NCBI GenBank assembly: GCA_024364735.1
Contig: JAGFNQ010000953.1
Span: forward strand, 128,093 to 192,092
Origin: Boesenbergia rotunda
Lineage: Eukaryota > Streptophyta > Magnoliopsida > Zingiberales > Zingiberaceae
Reading direction: 5' to 3'
Length of the DNA: 64,000 bases
Positions 11,237-21,668 of the stretch are shown piece after piece. The notes beneath the pieces were generated by a model. The model ran no database searches, was not told the origin of the DNA, and was given only the letters and a program-made list of their open reading frames with translations. Made by a program: the position numbers and the translations under genes. Each line of letters opens with the position of its first letter. Positions within the stretch are counted from its first letter, which is position 1.

Positions 11237-12617
11237 TGTTGGATCGAGAGAAACGATAGAGGGGGGGTGAATATCGTTAAATGCTTTTCGGATAAATAAT
11301 AGAGCAAGTACGCAGAGGAATAAAAACAAACGCGAACACAGGTAGTTTTACTTGGTTCGGAGCCTAGGTCGACTCCTACTCCAAGGCCCATGGTCGTTGA
11401 CCATTTTCTGCGGGCAATTCTATAAGTGCGCAAAAACAGTTTACAAGAGTTGTACAATTGTAGTATAGTAAACTGAAAGAAAATAGCTCTTCGTTACCGA
11501 CGTCCGATGTAGTTTGTTGTTTGGTGCAGATGGACGTCATAGGCGCTTGAGTCGTGAATGGAAGGTTCCTGGAGCAGAGCGCTTTGAGTTGAAGAGCAGT
11601 TTGGCGTTGGAAGAAGTGTTGTTGCAAGCCTTGGGGTTGAGGGCCTATTTATAGTCCCTGGGGGCGCCCGGAACGTCGGGGGCGCCCCCCCACATGTCAG
11701 CCGATCAGCTTCCGTCTCGGTTAGCTCTGATCCCTTAAAACTCGGGATCAGACTTTGACGGGGGCGCCCGAATTGACCGGGTCTCCTCTTATCCGTCGGC
11801 TTCGCTAGGTTCTGCTTCGTTAGCTTCAACTGGGGGCGCCGGGGATGCTGGGGGCGCCCCGCCCGGGAGCACGGGGGCGCCCCGCCCATGAGCTGTCGAA
11901 GCCTGCCTTTGCTTCTTGTGTTTTGTGTTCACCTTGGGGGCGCCCGGGACACTCCGGGCGCCCTGGTCAGTTGCTGCCTCACGCCTTTGAAGCTCTCTGA
12001 GCTGCAGACACTCGTTCCTTCGATCCTGCATCCAGGGTTAGTCCAAAATAATATAAACCATTAAGATGTTAGTTTATATAGCCTTAGCTGTCTTGGTTCT
12101 GACTTTGGGCCTCCAAAATGGAGCCCTAGGTCGAACCGACGCCTACTGTTCCCTTGACTGGGAACGCGTCCTCACCTACTTCTCTCGGGAGAATTTACCT
12201 GATGCCAACCTGCTCCTCCGATTGGACTTTTTCCTAGCGGTCCTTCTCCAGGTCTTGGATACCAAGCTGTCCTTCACCCGGTGCCTAGCATTCCTTCGCT
12301 AGGTCTTCAGTCCCAAGCTGTCCTTCGCCTGGTGCCTAGCAGTCCTTCGCTAGGGCTTCAGTCCCAAGCTGTCCTTCGCCTAGTGCCTAGCAGTCCTTCG
12401 CTAGGGCTTCAGTACCCTGGTATTCCTTTGTCAGTGCCTAGCAGTCCTTCGCTAGGACTTTTTACCCTGGCATTCCTTCGCCAGTGCCTAGCAGTCCTTC
12501 GATAGGAATTTTCCTGCACACTTGAGTAACATATTAGATAACAAATGAGACATAACTTTTGAACCCTTTTGCCATTATCAAAACTCAGGTTCGACATGGG
12601 TGCTTTCTGCACCAACA
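11237..12617 (-). repeat. 3' LTR of S1 (1381 bp)
   Basis: On the minus strand it starts TGTTGGTGCAGAAAGC and ends CGATCCAACA. Two palindrome-rich zones stand out. One is about 10 copies of a GC-rich GGGCGCCC-type motif between 11660 and 11960. The other is a ladder of imperfect hairpins of the form CCTAGC-AGTCCTTC-GCTAGG between about 12230 and 12510. The copy differs from its partner at scattered bases and small indels, so the insertion is not very recent. Confidence 0.9.
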
Positions 12618-12631
12618 ATCTACCCCTTTTT
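12618..12631 (-). other. Polypurine tract of S1
   Basis: Minus-strand AAAAAGGGGTAGAT directly abuts the 3' LTR start TGTTGG. This is the expected plus-strand primer position. Confidence 0.75.
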
Positions 12632-12639
12632 GATTTATG

Positions 12640-14338
12640 GCAACCCTGGTCCAAAAAGTTAAGTTAATTAGAGTAAGTAAAAATTAAATTTTGTTCCCTC
12701 CCCCTGGAAGGAATCTCCCCCTAGATTTTTCAAAACTTCGTGGGATTTTTGAAAATAAATTCTAAGTTTAAGAATGGATTTTTACTTAGAATAATTTTCA
12801 ACAGAAATTAATTTTGGTTGTCTATTTTGGAGAACTTGTAGAATTTTTAAGTTTAAATACTTAGAAAACTTAAGAAGGATTCTGAAAGCTTGAGTTTGAG
12901 TACTAAGGAAAATTTTGACGCCCTAAGTTTAAAGTACTCAAAAAGTTTTTGAAAACTTTAAGTTTTAACGTACTTAGTGAAATTTGAAAAACTTAAGTGC
13001 TTAGGTAAACTTAAGTACTTAGGGAAGTTTTGAAAAACATAAGTGCTTAGGTAAACTTATGTACTTAGGGAAGTTTTGAAAAACTTAAGTACTTAGAAAA
13101 GTTTTGAAAAACTTAAGTACTTGGAGAAGTTTTGAAAAAACTTAAGTACTTAGAGAAGTTTGGAAAGACTGAAGTACTTAGAAAAAATTTGAAAATTTCA
13201 GTTCAAAGTACTGTACTTACGGAAAATTTTTGAATGAGAGCTTCAGTTCAAAGTACTTAGAGAAAATTTTGAAAAATTTAGGGGGCGTTTGGTTTGCATT
13301 TTCCAGTCTGTTTTTCATTTTCATTTTCTGTAGAAAATGTGATTTTCTGGAAAACATGTTTGGTTTGCATTTTCCAGCTTTGTTTTCCAGAAAATAATAT
13401 AGCGTTTTTTGGAAAACTGGAGAATGAAAAAAAGTTATTTTCCAGAAAACTAGGTTTTCTGGAAAATGAAAATGGAAAACGAAACAAATCAAACGCCCCC
13501 TTAGTTTTAAGTACTTAGGAAATTTTGAAAAATTTAGTTTTAAGTACATAGGAAATTTTGAAAAATTTAGTTTTAAGTACTTGAGAACATTTGAAAATTT
13601 TAGTTTTAAGTACTTGAGAACATTTGAAAAATTTAGATACTTAAAACATACTTTTTGAATAAAGGATAGAGTTTGAAATTTTGAGAGTTGAAGAAATTCT
13701 TAAAAAATTTAAACTCTCTCCTTTCCTATCTCTCCCCTTTTGCCATATATCAAACACAAATAAATATAGTAGAAACAGAATAATTAACTTGCATAAAGGA
13801 AAATAACTTGTATGATTTTGCTGTACTGAACCAATTCATGATGAGAATTAAACCAAATCAGTTTCATTTTCCTCTTTTAGCGACCTGTCTAACCCAATTA
13901 GCTACTTACTAACTGTTATAAACAGTAGTTTTCGCTAGGATTAGTCAAGTTAAGTGTTCTGTTCAAGTTAGATTTTCTAAACTTGACACTTAACTTGATT
14001 ACTGTGTAAATTGTATTTAGTGCCCCAATTACTGCAGATGCACTGACTTAAAGCATCTTGAATTAAGGCAAAGGCCTAAGCATCTCAACCCTTTTTAAGT
14101 TCTTAATCAAAAGTACCCTAAGGTGCTTGTGAGATGCTAGCTTCTAAATCTATAGGTGCATGCAGTTCTAGGGTTAGGGCCTAGGCTAAGTCCATTTACG
14201 AAAAAGCCCTAGTTTTGAAAGGGGTATTTTAAAAATAAAACTAAGTCAAATAATATTTAAAATTTTCAAAATTAAGTAAAATTTGATTTTGAAAACATTT
14301 AAATATTTTTAAAAACTGATTAAAAACATTTGAAAATT
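12640..14338 (-). repeat. S1 3' non-coding region with about 30-bp degenerate tandem repeats
   Basis: Between RNase H and the polypurine tract there is 1.7 kb without a supported gene. From about 12950 to 13640 it is built from a degenerate unit of roughly 30 bp containing AACTTAAGTACTTAG and GAAGTTTTGAAAA, interrupted by the MITE at 13281-13500. SIRE elements often carry extra sequence, sometimes an envelope-like gene, at this place. I see no such gene here. Confidence 0.7.
13281..13500. mobile_element. Tourist-like (PIF/Harbinger) MITE, 220 bp
   Basis: It begins GGGGGCGTTTGGTTTG and ends with the inverted CAAACGCCCCC. It is flanked by the 3-bp duplication TTA (13278-13280 and 13501-13503), as in PIF/Harbinger MITEs. 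The interior contains further inverted copies of a TTTTCCAGAAAA-type motif and could fold extensively. It is non-coding. It inserted into S1 after S1 itself had inserted. Confidence 0.88.
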
Positions 14339-15880
14339 TTAAAAGCTGAAGTAGTAGAAAAACCAAAAAGCAACGTAAACATATTCTACCAAGAATAATC
14401 CTAATTGCCTTCTTAGTGAATTGAACTCAGACTCAGGTAGGGGTTTGGTGAATATGTCAGCTAAGTTAGATTTGGAGTCTATATGCTTAAGGACTATCTC
14501 ACCCCTGGCAACATGTTCTCTTACAAAATGGTGCTTAACTTCTATGTGTTTAGTTCTGGAGTGTTGGATTGAGTTTTTAGTTAGATTAATTGAGCTTATA
14601 TTGTCAATAAAAACTTGGGTTTGGGTGTAATTGAGCTGAAAGTCCTTAAGAGTGTGCATCATCCATAAAAGTTGTGCTACACACTCTCCTAAGGCAACAT
14701 ACTCAGCTTCAGTTGTGGATAGAGCTACACAGTGTTGTTTTCTGCTGCACCAACTTACTAGACTATTTCCTAATAGTTGACAGCTTCCACTTGTGCTCTT
14801 TCTATCTAATTTACAACCTGCGTAGTCAGAGTCCGAGTATCCTGACAAGTCGAAGGTTGAGGTCCTAGGATACCAAATCCCTACATTTAGGGTGCCCTTG
14901 ACATATCTTAGTATTCTTTTTAGGACTGCTAAGTGCGTTTCCTTAGCACAGGTTTGGTATCTTGCGCACATCCCTACAGCAAAAAGAATATCAGGTCTGC
15001 TGGCTGTAAGGTACAGTAGACTTCCTATCATACTTCTACAGAGTTTAAGGTCTACTGGTTTACCATCAGGGTCACTGTCTATCTTTATATTAGTGGCCAT
15101 GGGGGTACTTATGCTTTTAGAGTTATCCATTTTAAATTTCTTTATTAACTCTTTAGCATATTTGGATTGATGGACATAATTTTCATCTCTAGTTTGCTTA
15201 ATTTGTAATCCTAGGAAAAAGTTAAGCTCACCAACTAAGCTCATTTCAAATTCATTTTCCATTATTTTGACAAATTCTTTTAGAAAGTTTGAGTTGGTGG
15301 ACCCAAAGATTATGTCATCTACGTAGAGTTGGGCAATGTATATATCTTTTCCTAGGGTCTTAATAAATAAGGTTGAGTCAATTTGATCTTGTTTAAACAC
15401 TTTTGACGTTAGGTAGGTTGACAGGCGTTCATACCAGGCCCTAGGTGCTTGTTTTAGTCCATAAAGTGCTTTACTAAGTTTGTAAACATGATTAGGTCTT
15501 TCTAAGTCTTCAAACCCAGGGGGTTGTCCTACATAAACTTCTTCTTTAATGAATCCATTTAAGAAGGCTGACTTTACATCCATTTGGTATAGCTTAAATC
15601 CTTTATGAGATGCAAAGGCTAATAACATCCTAATGGACTCAAGTCTAGCTACTGGGGCATATGTTTCGTCGTAGTCTAACCCTTCTACTTGGCTGAATCC
15701 TTTTGCTACTAAGCGGGCTTTGTTTCTGACTATTTCTCCTTGATCATTTAGCTTATTCCTAAAGACCGACTTAGTGTTAATGATTGATTTGCCTTCAGGT
15801 TTAGGTACTAGTTCCCAGACTTGGTTTCTCTCAAATTGAGTTAATTCTTCTTGCATAGCTATGATCCAATCAGGATCAGG
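14339..15880 (-). pseudogene. S1 reverse transcriptase and RNase H
   Basis: A 505-codon open frame (15856-14339) covers the whole copia RT and RNase H. RT blocks are NKARLVAKGFSQVEG, DETYAPVARLESIR, MDVKSAFLNGFIKEEVYV, LYGLKQAPRAW and the catalytic YVDD (about 15314-15325). RNase H shows DSDYAGCKLDRKSTSG, STTEAEYVALGE, SRTKHIEVKHHFV and ADIFTKPLPES. Residues needed for polymerisation look intact. The frame is separated from integrase by a 1-nt shift near 15880, so no full polyprotein can form. The motifs fit the SIRE/Maximus group. Confidence 0.9.
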
Positions 15881-17136
15881 TAGGCTTCATCTATAGTCTT
15901 AGGTTCTATTTTTGAGATCATTACTATTTGACTAAGGTTTCTATAGGAGGATCTAGTCCTGACTCCTAGAGTTGGATCACCCACAATTTGATCGGTTGGG
16001 TGACTAAGTCTGGGTTTCTTGGATTTTCTAGAACTTGGTTCAGCCTCAGGTCTGGCTGGTCGGTTTGGTTCACTATTTGATTCAACTCTTTGAGCTGGTT
16101 CAATTATTGTTTCAATAATTGGTTCATTTGATTCACTAGTTGGTTCAATGGTTAGTTCGTTTATAGGTTCAACTAAGGATTCATCAATTTGTTGATTATC
16201 TTCTTGATCAGTGTTTGATGAAGTTAGATTTGGATCTGAATTACTTTCTTCATCAAATATTAGATTGGTTGTTTCTTCGATTTTCTTGGTTTGGTTGTTG
16301 TAAACCCTATAGGCTCTACTTGTTATTGAGTATCCTAAGAAGATGCCTGGGGTTGACTTAGACTGGAATTTTCCTAAGTAGTCTTTGGTGTTTAGGATAT
16401 GGACTTTGCATCCAAAGACCCTTAGGTAGTGTAGATTTGGGAGTCTATGGTAATATAGTTCATAGGGTGTTTTATTGTGACGCTTGTTAATCAGGACCCT
16501 ATTTTGGATGTAGCAAGCCGTACTAATTGCTTCTGCCCAATATTAGTTTGCTAAGTTAAATTCATTGATCATTGCCCTAGCGGCTTCATGTAGTGTTCTA
16601 TTTTTCCTTTCGACTATCCCATTTTGCTGGGGGGTTCTAGGACACGAAAATTCATGTATGTATCCATTTACCTTACAGAATTCCTCGAACCGTTGATTTT
16701 CAAATTCTCCCCCGTGGTCACTCCTAAGTCTTTTGATTTTAGTATCATTTTGATTTTTAATTAATTTATAGAATTCATTAAGTAGGTTTAGGGTTTCATC
16801 TTTGGTTTTTAGAAACCTAACCCAGGTAAACCTAGAGTAATCATCAACTATTACTAAGCAGTACCGGCTTCCGCTTAGTGACTTGGCTCCATGTGAATCA
16901 AATAGGTCAAGGTGCAGGAGCTCAAGTATGGTTTGAGTTAGATCATATTGAATTAGTTTGTGATTAGATCTGATTTGTTTACCTTGATTGCAAGATTCAC
17001 ATATTATTTTTTCATGATTTTTAATCTTGGGAATACCTTTAATTAAGCCAAGTTGGGTGATTTTTGAAATAGTTCTTAGGTTGGTGTGACCTAGTCTCCT
17101 ATGCCAGAGGTTTGATTGTTCTAACTGGGTTAACAT
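15866..17136 (-). pseudogene. S1 integrase
   Basis: The N-terminal zinc domain is complete (HRRLGHTNL, then CESCNQGKQ). The catalytic core shows LHLDLFDSH with the first Asp, then DDYSRFTWV, and SDHGGEF, followed by RTPQQNGIVERKNRT, which contains the Glu. A TAA at about 16542 interrupts the frame after NLAN. The same frame continues with YWAEAISTACYIQNR, the copia core C-terminal block, into a Glu/Ser/Pro-rich tail ending near 15866. The nonsense codon makes it non-functional. Confidence 0.88.
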
Positions 17137-17147
17137 GCATTTAGGTA

Positions 17148-17486
17148 CTAGGGGAAGGTAGTGTAAACATTATTTTTTCTAGTGCCCTTAAGCATGATTT
17201 CTGAGTCTTGTACGTTTCTAATCAGGCAGTTAGAATTGTTAAAGGTAACTATATAACCGGAATCACACAACTGACTTATGCTAAGCAAGTTAAAATTGAA
17301 TTGTTCAACCAAGAGCACTTTCATAAAGTCAGATTTGAGTTCAATATTACCTGACCCAATTATCTTGAGTGTAGCATTGTTACCAAATGCCACAGAGCCT
17401 AGGTTCTTGAACTTGAGTTTGGTGAATTTCAATTTATCTCCAGTCATGTGTCTGGAGCAACCGCTATCCAACATCCATTGGTCCAA
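17148..17486 (-). pseudogene. S1 aspartic protease
   Basis: The segment contains the copia protease active site in the form LDSGCSRHMTGD, followed by the conserved VLLVEQFNFNLLSISQLCD block that links protease to integrase. It is about 112 codons long, the usual size, and lies immediately upstream of integrase. It is now separated from both neighbours by stops. Confidence 0.85.
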
Positions 17487-18200
17487 ATCTTTATGTTCCT
17501 ACACATAAAGAGTTTTGTTGATTTGGATCCAATTAGAATCAGGAATAGCCTAAATTGATTTTCACAGTCTAGTCTGTCTCACCCAAATCTAGGGGTTTCA
17601 ATCACGTTAGCCTTATAGGTTTTGTGAGACAGATTTTGATAAAAGAGTTTTTGAAAAACATGATTTATTTTGAAAAACTTGAATTAATTTTGGAAATATT
17701 TGAATTTATTTTAAAAATTATTTGAATCTATACATAACTGAAAATTTGTGTTAGATTTAAATTTTACAAAGACTAATTTGAATTCGAATTTCAGAGATTG
17801 GCTTCCAAGTCTTGGCGAGGCACTAGGCCTTTTTTGGCAGCAGCCTTATTGGATCATCAACCCTTTCCTTGACAAAGCCTTTCAATGAAATTTTATTTTC
17901 AAGATTATTCTTTGAAAAATTTTGGTCTAACTAGTTTGGGTCTTGGATCGGTAGCTTCGGCTACTTTCACCAGTCTAAAGAGACCAAGTATACTTGATCT
18001 TATTAGAATTGGTTTCCCTAACGTACTGTCATCTCACTTCCTCCCAATACTATGTTGTCAATTTTCAGTTAAGTTGGTTTGGTCCTTAAACTAACCATTC
18101 CTAAGTCTAAGCATGATAAATTACAGAAATTAAATAAACAAGCAACCAAGCAAATTGCAAGCAAGAATTGAATTTTATCTAATAATAACTATTGTTTTTA
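17487..18200 (-). repeat. S1 gag-pol spacer, non-coding
   Basis: There is no supported frame. A segment at about 17805-17880 is also found in S2 at about 32278-32360, both read as CTTCCAGGTCTTGGCGAGG with small differences. This shows that S2 shares this spacer with S1. Confidence 0.6.
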
Positions 18201-19826
18201 ATTTGGCTCCCCCTGGACTATAGCCACGATAATGGTTTGGCAAGATGTGAATCTTGTCCTTGTGGATCCAACATTGGTTTGATCTAGTTTGTTTGTTCAA
18301 GCATAGTTTTGGTACCCATGCCTGAACTTTAGGTCTGGACTGGTTCAGTACAGCAAAGTAGGATCTTTGTCGAGACTTGGTTCTATAACCTAGTCCAGAT
18401 CGATTTAGAACCGATTTCTATTTTCCAAGAATCATGTCAAGATTCTTGGAACCAGAAGTGAATCGTTCTAAGGCTGATCTAAGATCCTTAACCTGAGTTT
18501 TCAGGGAGGAATTCTCTTTCTCAAGTTTTCAACTTGAGTAGAGGTTCCTTCTTGAACCTTCTCAGTTAAGGGTTTAGAGTCAGCTCCCTCTTTCAGGAGT
18601 TTTACTTCCTGTCGGAGGGATTCGATTCAGAGTTTAGCATTCGCCAAATCTCGAGAAAGATAAGATATTAACTCGTTTAATTGACTTCTAGTAAATCCAC
18701 TTACCTTGATTTCGCTGTCCTCTGAGAATGTCAGTCTGTCGTCGTCCTGTTCTGATTCTGACTCGGTCTCGACTTCTTCTGAGGCGGTTAGTGCTAGTAG
18801 GTTCGACTGTGGGACCTCTTCTTCTTCTTCGGAGGAGGACTCGTCCCACGTTGCTTGAAGTGCCTTCTTCCTTCTATTCTTCTTGGTTTCCTTTAGGTTC
18901 GGACACTCCGTCTTGTAGTGACCCTTCTTCTTGCACTCGTAGCAGGTCACGTTGGACTTGCTCTTTTCGTTTGCGGGTTCAGCTGGTTCATCCCTTCTTC
19001 GGCTGACTTTTCGTTTGTTGGTTTGGTTCTTCAATTCTTTGTAGTAGTTTCGGGCCAGTCGGACCAGCTTAGGTCGATCTCCTTCTTCGTCTTCTGAGTC
19101 TGAGTCTGAGTTAGACTCGGGTTCATGTTGAGGCTTCTTCTTAGTTGTTCTTCCAATTTTACCTGCAATAAAGGCAATACCTTTCTCGGCCAGATTGCAG
19201 TTAGTCTGTTCATGCAATTCTAATTCAGAAAACAATTCATCTAATTTTATTTTCGAAAGATCTCTTGAAACCTTGTATGCATCTACCATAGATGCCCACA
19301 AGGTATTTCTAGGGAAAGCATTTAAAGCATACCTTATTAGGTCACGGTTTTCTACCTTGTGACCGATGGTGTGTAGTCCGTTCATCAGTTCCTAGATTCG
19401 GGCGTGAAGCTGTGCTGCTGTTTCGTTGTCGGTCATTTTAATTGTATACAGCTTGTTCAGGAGGAGGTCCCTCTTGCTGATCCGAGTGTCTGATGTTCCT
19501 TCGTGCAGCTCGATCAGTTTCTCCCACAGCTCCTTGGCACTGTTGAAGGGACCCACCCGGTTCAACTCCTCTTTTGTTAAGCCGCATTGGAGGGTTTGGG
19601 CCGCCTTTGCATCCGCTTCAATTTTCCGTTTCAGAGCGGTGTCCCACTCTGCATAAGTCTGAGGTACTCCTTCAGCATTTCTTGGAATCTCCAGTCCGGA
19701 CTGGATGATTATCCACATGTCCACCTGAGTTTTCAGGTGGACCTCCATTCTGCTCTTCCAGTAGAAGAAGTCCTCCCTACTGAAGAGAGGTGGTCTCGCG
19801 GTGCTGAAGCCTTCTTGCATGGCCAT
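18200..19826 (-). pseudogene. S1 gag (capsid-nucleocapsid)
   Basis: The start codon is at 19826 (MAMQEGFSTARPPLF). The capsid region covers the first 200 or so codons with YWKSRMEVHLK and LQCGLTKEELNRVG. An acidic Ser/Asp/Glu stretch follows, then one zinc knuckle CYECKKKGHYKTEC near codon 280, a second acidic patch and a coiled-coil-like C-terminal part. In-frame stops interrupt it: TAG at 19392-19394, TGA at 18627-18629, and further breaks near 18430. The C-terminal block (SLKTQVKDLRSALERFTSGS, then KNLDMILG) matches the long gag typical of SIRE elements. It encoded the particle protein but is dead in this copy. Confidence 0.85.
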
Positions 19827-20028
19827 TTTGTCTGAAATGTAAACTAAGCAAAAAAAATATCCCAAGACTTGGTCTTGGATTAGTAGTGCGGGATAAAGAG
19901 AAAAAAAATGTTTGTCGAGGGGTGTTGCACCAACCTCGATTAACGAAAAGAAATTTTAAAAAATTAAAAAATTCATAAAAATCTGAAAAATTCTCAAATT
20001 GGTGGTTGCACCAAATTTGAGCTTCCCC

Positions 20029-20040
20029 GCTCTGATACCA
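20029..20040 (-). other. Primer binding site of S1
   Basis: Minus-strand TGGTATCAGAGC lies two bases from the 5' LTR end. It is a perfect initiator-Met primer site. Confidence 0.9.
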
Positions 20041-20042
20041 CT

Positions 20043-21431
20043 TGTTGGATCGAGAGAAACGATAGAGGGGGGTGAATATCGTTAAATGCTTTTTGGATAA
20101 ATAATAGAGCAAGTACGCAGCGGAATAAAAACAAACGCGAACACAGGTAGTTTTACTTGGTTCAGAGCCTAGGTCGACTCCTACTCCAAGGCCCACGGTC
20201 GTTGACCGTTTTCTGCGGGCAATTTTATAAGTGCGCAAAAACAGTTTACAAGAGTTGTACAATTGTAGTATAGTAAACTGAAAGAAAATAGCTCTTCGTT
20301 ACCGACGTCCGGTGTAGTTTGTACTTTGGTGCAGATGGACGTCGTAGGCGCTTGAGTCGTGAATGGAAGGTTCCCGGAGCAGAGCGCTTTGAGTCGAAGA
20401 GCAATTTGGCATTGGAAGAAGTGTTGTTGCAAGCCTTGGGGTCGAGGGCCTATTTATAGTCCCTGGGGGCGCCCCCCCCCCCCCCCCCCCCCACGTGTCA
20501 GCCGATCCGCATCCGTCTCGGTCAGCTCTGATCCCTTAAAACTCGGGATCAGGCTTTAACGGGGGCGCCCGGAACGCCGGGGGCGCCCAAATTGACCGGG
20601 TCTCCTCTTATCCATCGGCTTCGCTGGGTTCTGCTTCGTTAGCTTCAACTGGGGGCGCCAGGGATGCTGGGGCGCCCGGGAGCATGGGGGGCGCCCCGCC
20701 CATGAGCTGTCAAAGCCTGCCTTTGCTTCTTGTGTTTTGTGTTCACCTTGGGGGCGCCCGAGACACTCTGGGCGCCCTGGTCAGCTGCTGCCTCACGCCT
20801 TTGAGGCTCTCTGAGCTGCAGACACTCGTTCCTTCGGTCCTGCATCCAAGGTTAGTCCAAAACAACATAAAGCATTAAGATGTTAGTTTATACAACCTTA
20901 GCTGTCTTGGTTCTGACTTTGGTCCACCAAAATGGAGCCCTAGGTCGAACCGACGCCTACTGTTCCCTCGACGGGGAACGCTTCCTCACCTACTCCTCTC
21001 GGGAGAATTTACCTGATGCCAACCGGCTCCTCCGGTTGGACTTTTGCCTAGCGGTCCTTCGCCAGGTCTTGGATACCAAGCTGTCCTTCGCCCGGTGCCT
21101 AGCATTCCTTCGCTAGGTCTTCAGTCCCAAGTTGTCCTTCGCCTGGTGCCTAGCAGCCCTTCGCTAGGGCTTCAGTCCCAAGCTGTCCTTCGCTTGGTGC
21201 CTAGCAGTCCTTCGCAAGGGCTTCAGTACCCTGGTATTCCTTTGCTAGTGCCTAGCAGTCCTTCGCTAGGACTTTTGAGCTTGACATTCCTTCGCCAGTG
21301 CCTAGCAGTCCTTCGATAGGAATTTTCCTGCACACTTGAGTAACATATTAGATAACAAATGAGACTTAACTTTTGAACCCTTTTGCCATTATCAAAACTC
21401 AGGTTCAACTTGGGTGCTTTCTGCACCAACA
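20043..21431 (-). repeat. 5' LTR of S1 (1389 bp)
   Basis: This is the partner of 11237-12617, with the same termini. The GGGCGCCC cluster occupies about 20465-20780 and includes an uninterrupted C-run of more than 20 bases from about 20468. The CCTAGC/GCTAGG hairpin ladder occupies about 21050-21330. Most of the length difference from the partner comes from the C-run and a few indels. Confidence 0.9.
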
Positions 21432-21668
21432 AGTTGGAGTCCTCAAACCCAGGGGGTTGTTCTACATAAACCTCTTCCTTAATGATCCCATTTAGGAATA
21501 CCGACTTCACATCCATTTGGTGGAGTGTAAAACCCATGTGAGCGGCATAGACTAGTAGAATTCTAACTGATTCTAACCTAGCTACGGGGGCATAGGTCTC
21601 ATCATAATCTAATCCCTCAACTTGGTTAAGCCCCCTGGCTACCAATCTAGCCTTGTTCCTAGTGATTT
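21432..21668 (-). pseudogene. C2 copia RT, N-terminal half
   Basis: The fragment reads VARGLNQVEGLDYDETYAPV (in part), then RLESVRILLVYAAHMGFTLH, then VKSVFLNGIIKEEVYVEQPP, which are fingers/palm motifs of copia RT. It is bounded by S1 on the left (AGTTG) and by the solo LTR on the right (GATTT). The two neighbours that complete RT are at 11236-10111 and 23924-24100. Confidence 0.9.

Larger units (their letters stand above)
11237..21431 (-). mobile_element. SIRE-like Ty1/copia retrotransposon S1 (10,195 bp, nested)
   Basis: S1 is structurally complete. It has two LTRs (11237-12617 and 20043-21431), each TG...CA on the element strand, a primer site, a polypurine tract, and gag, protease, integrase, RT and RNase H in the copia order. 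A perfect 5-bp target duplication AGTTG flanks it (11232-11236 and 21432-21436). It inserted into the RT gene of element C2. Several stops and frameshifts in gag and pol make this copy unable to encode its proteins. A Tourist MITE is nested in its 3' non-coding part. Confidence 0.93.

Noticed and set aside
12640..14338. Envelope-like gene downstream of S1 RNase H
   Set aside because: SIRE elements can carry one here, but only short repeat-derived frames are present.
14339..15856. Intact S1 pol gene
   Set aside because: The RT-RNase H frame is open, but it is cut off from integrase by a frameshift, and gag and integrase contain stops.
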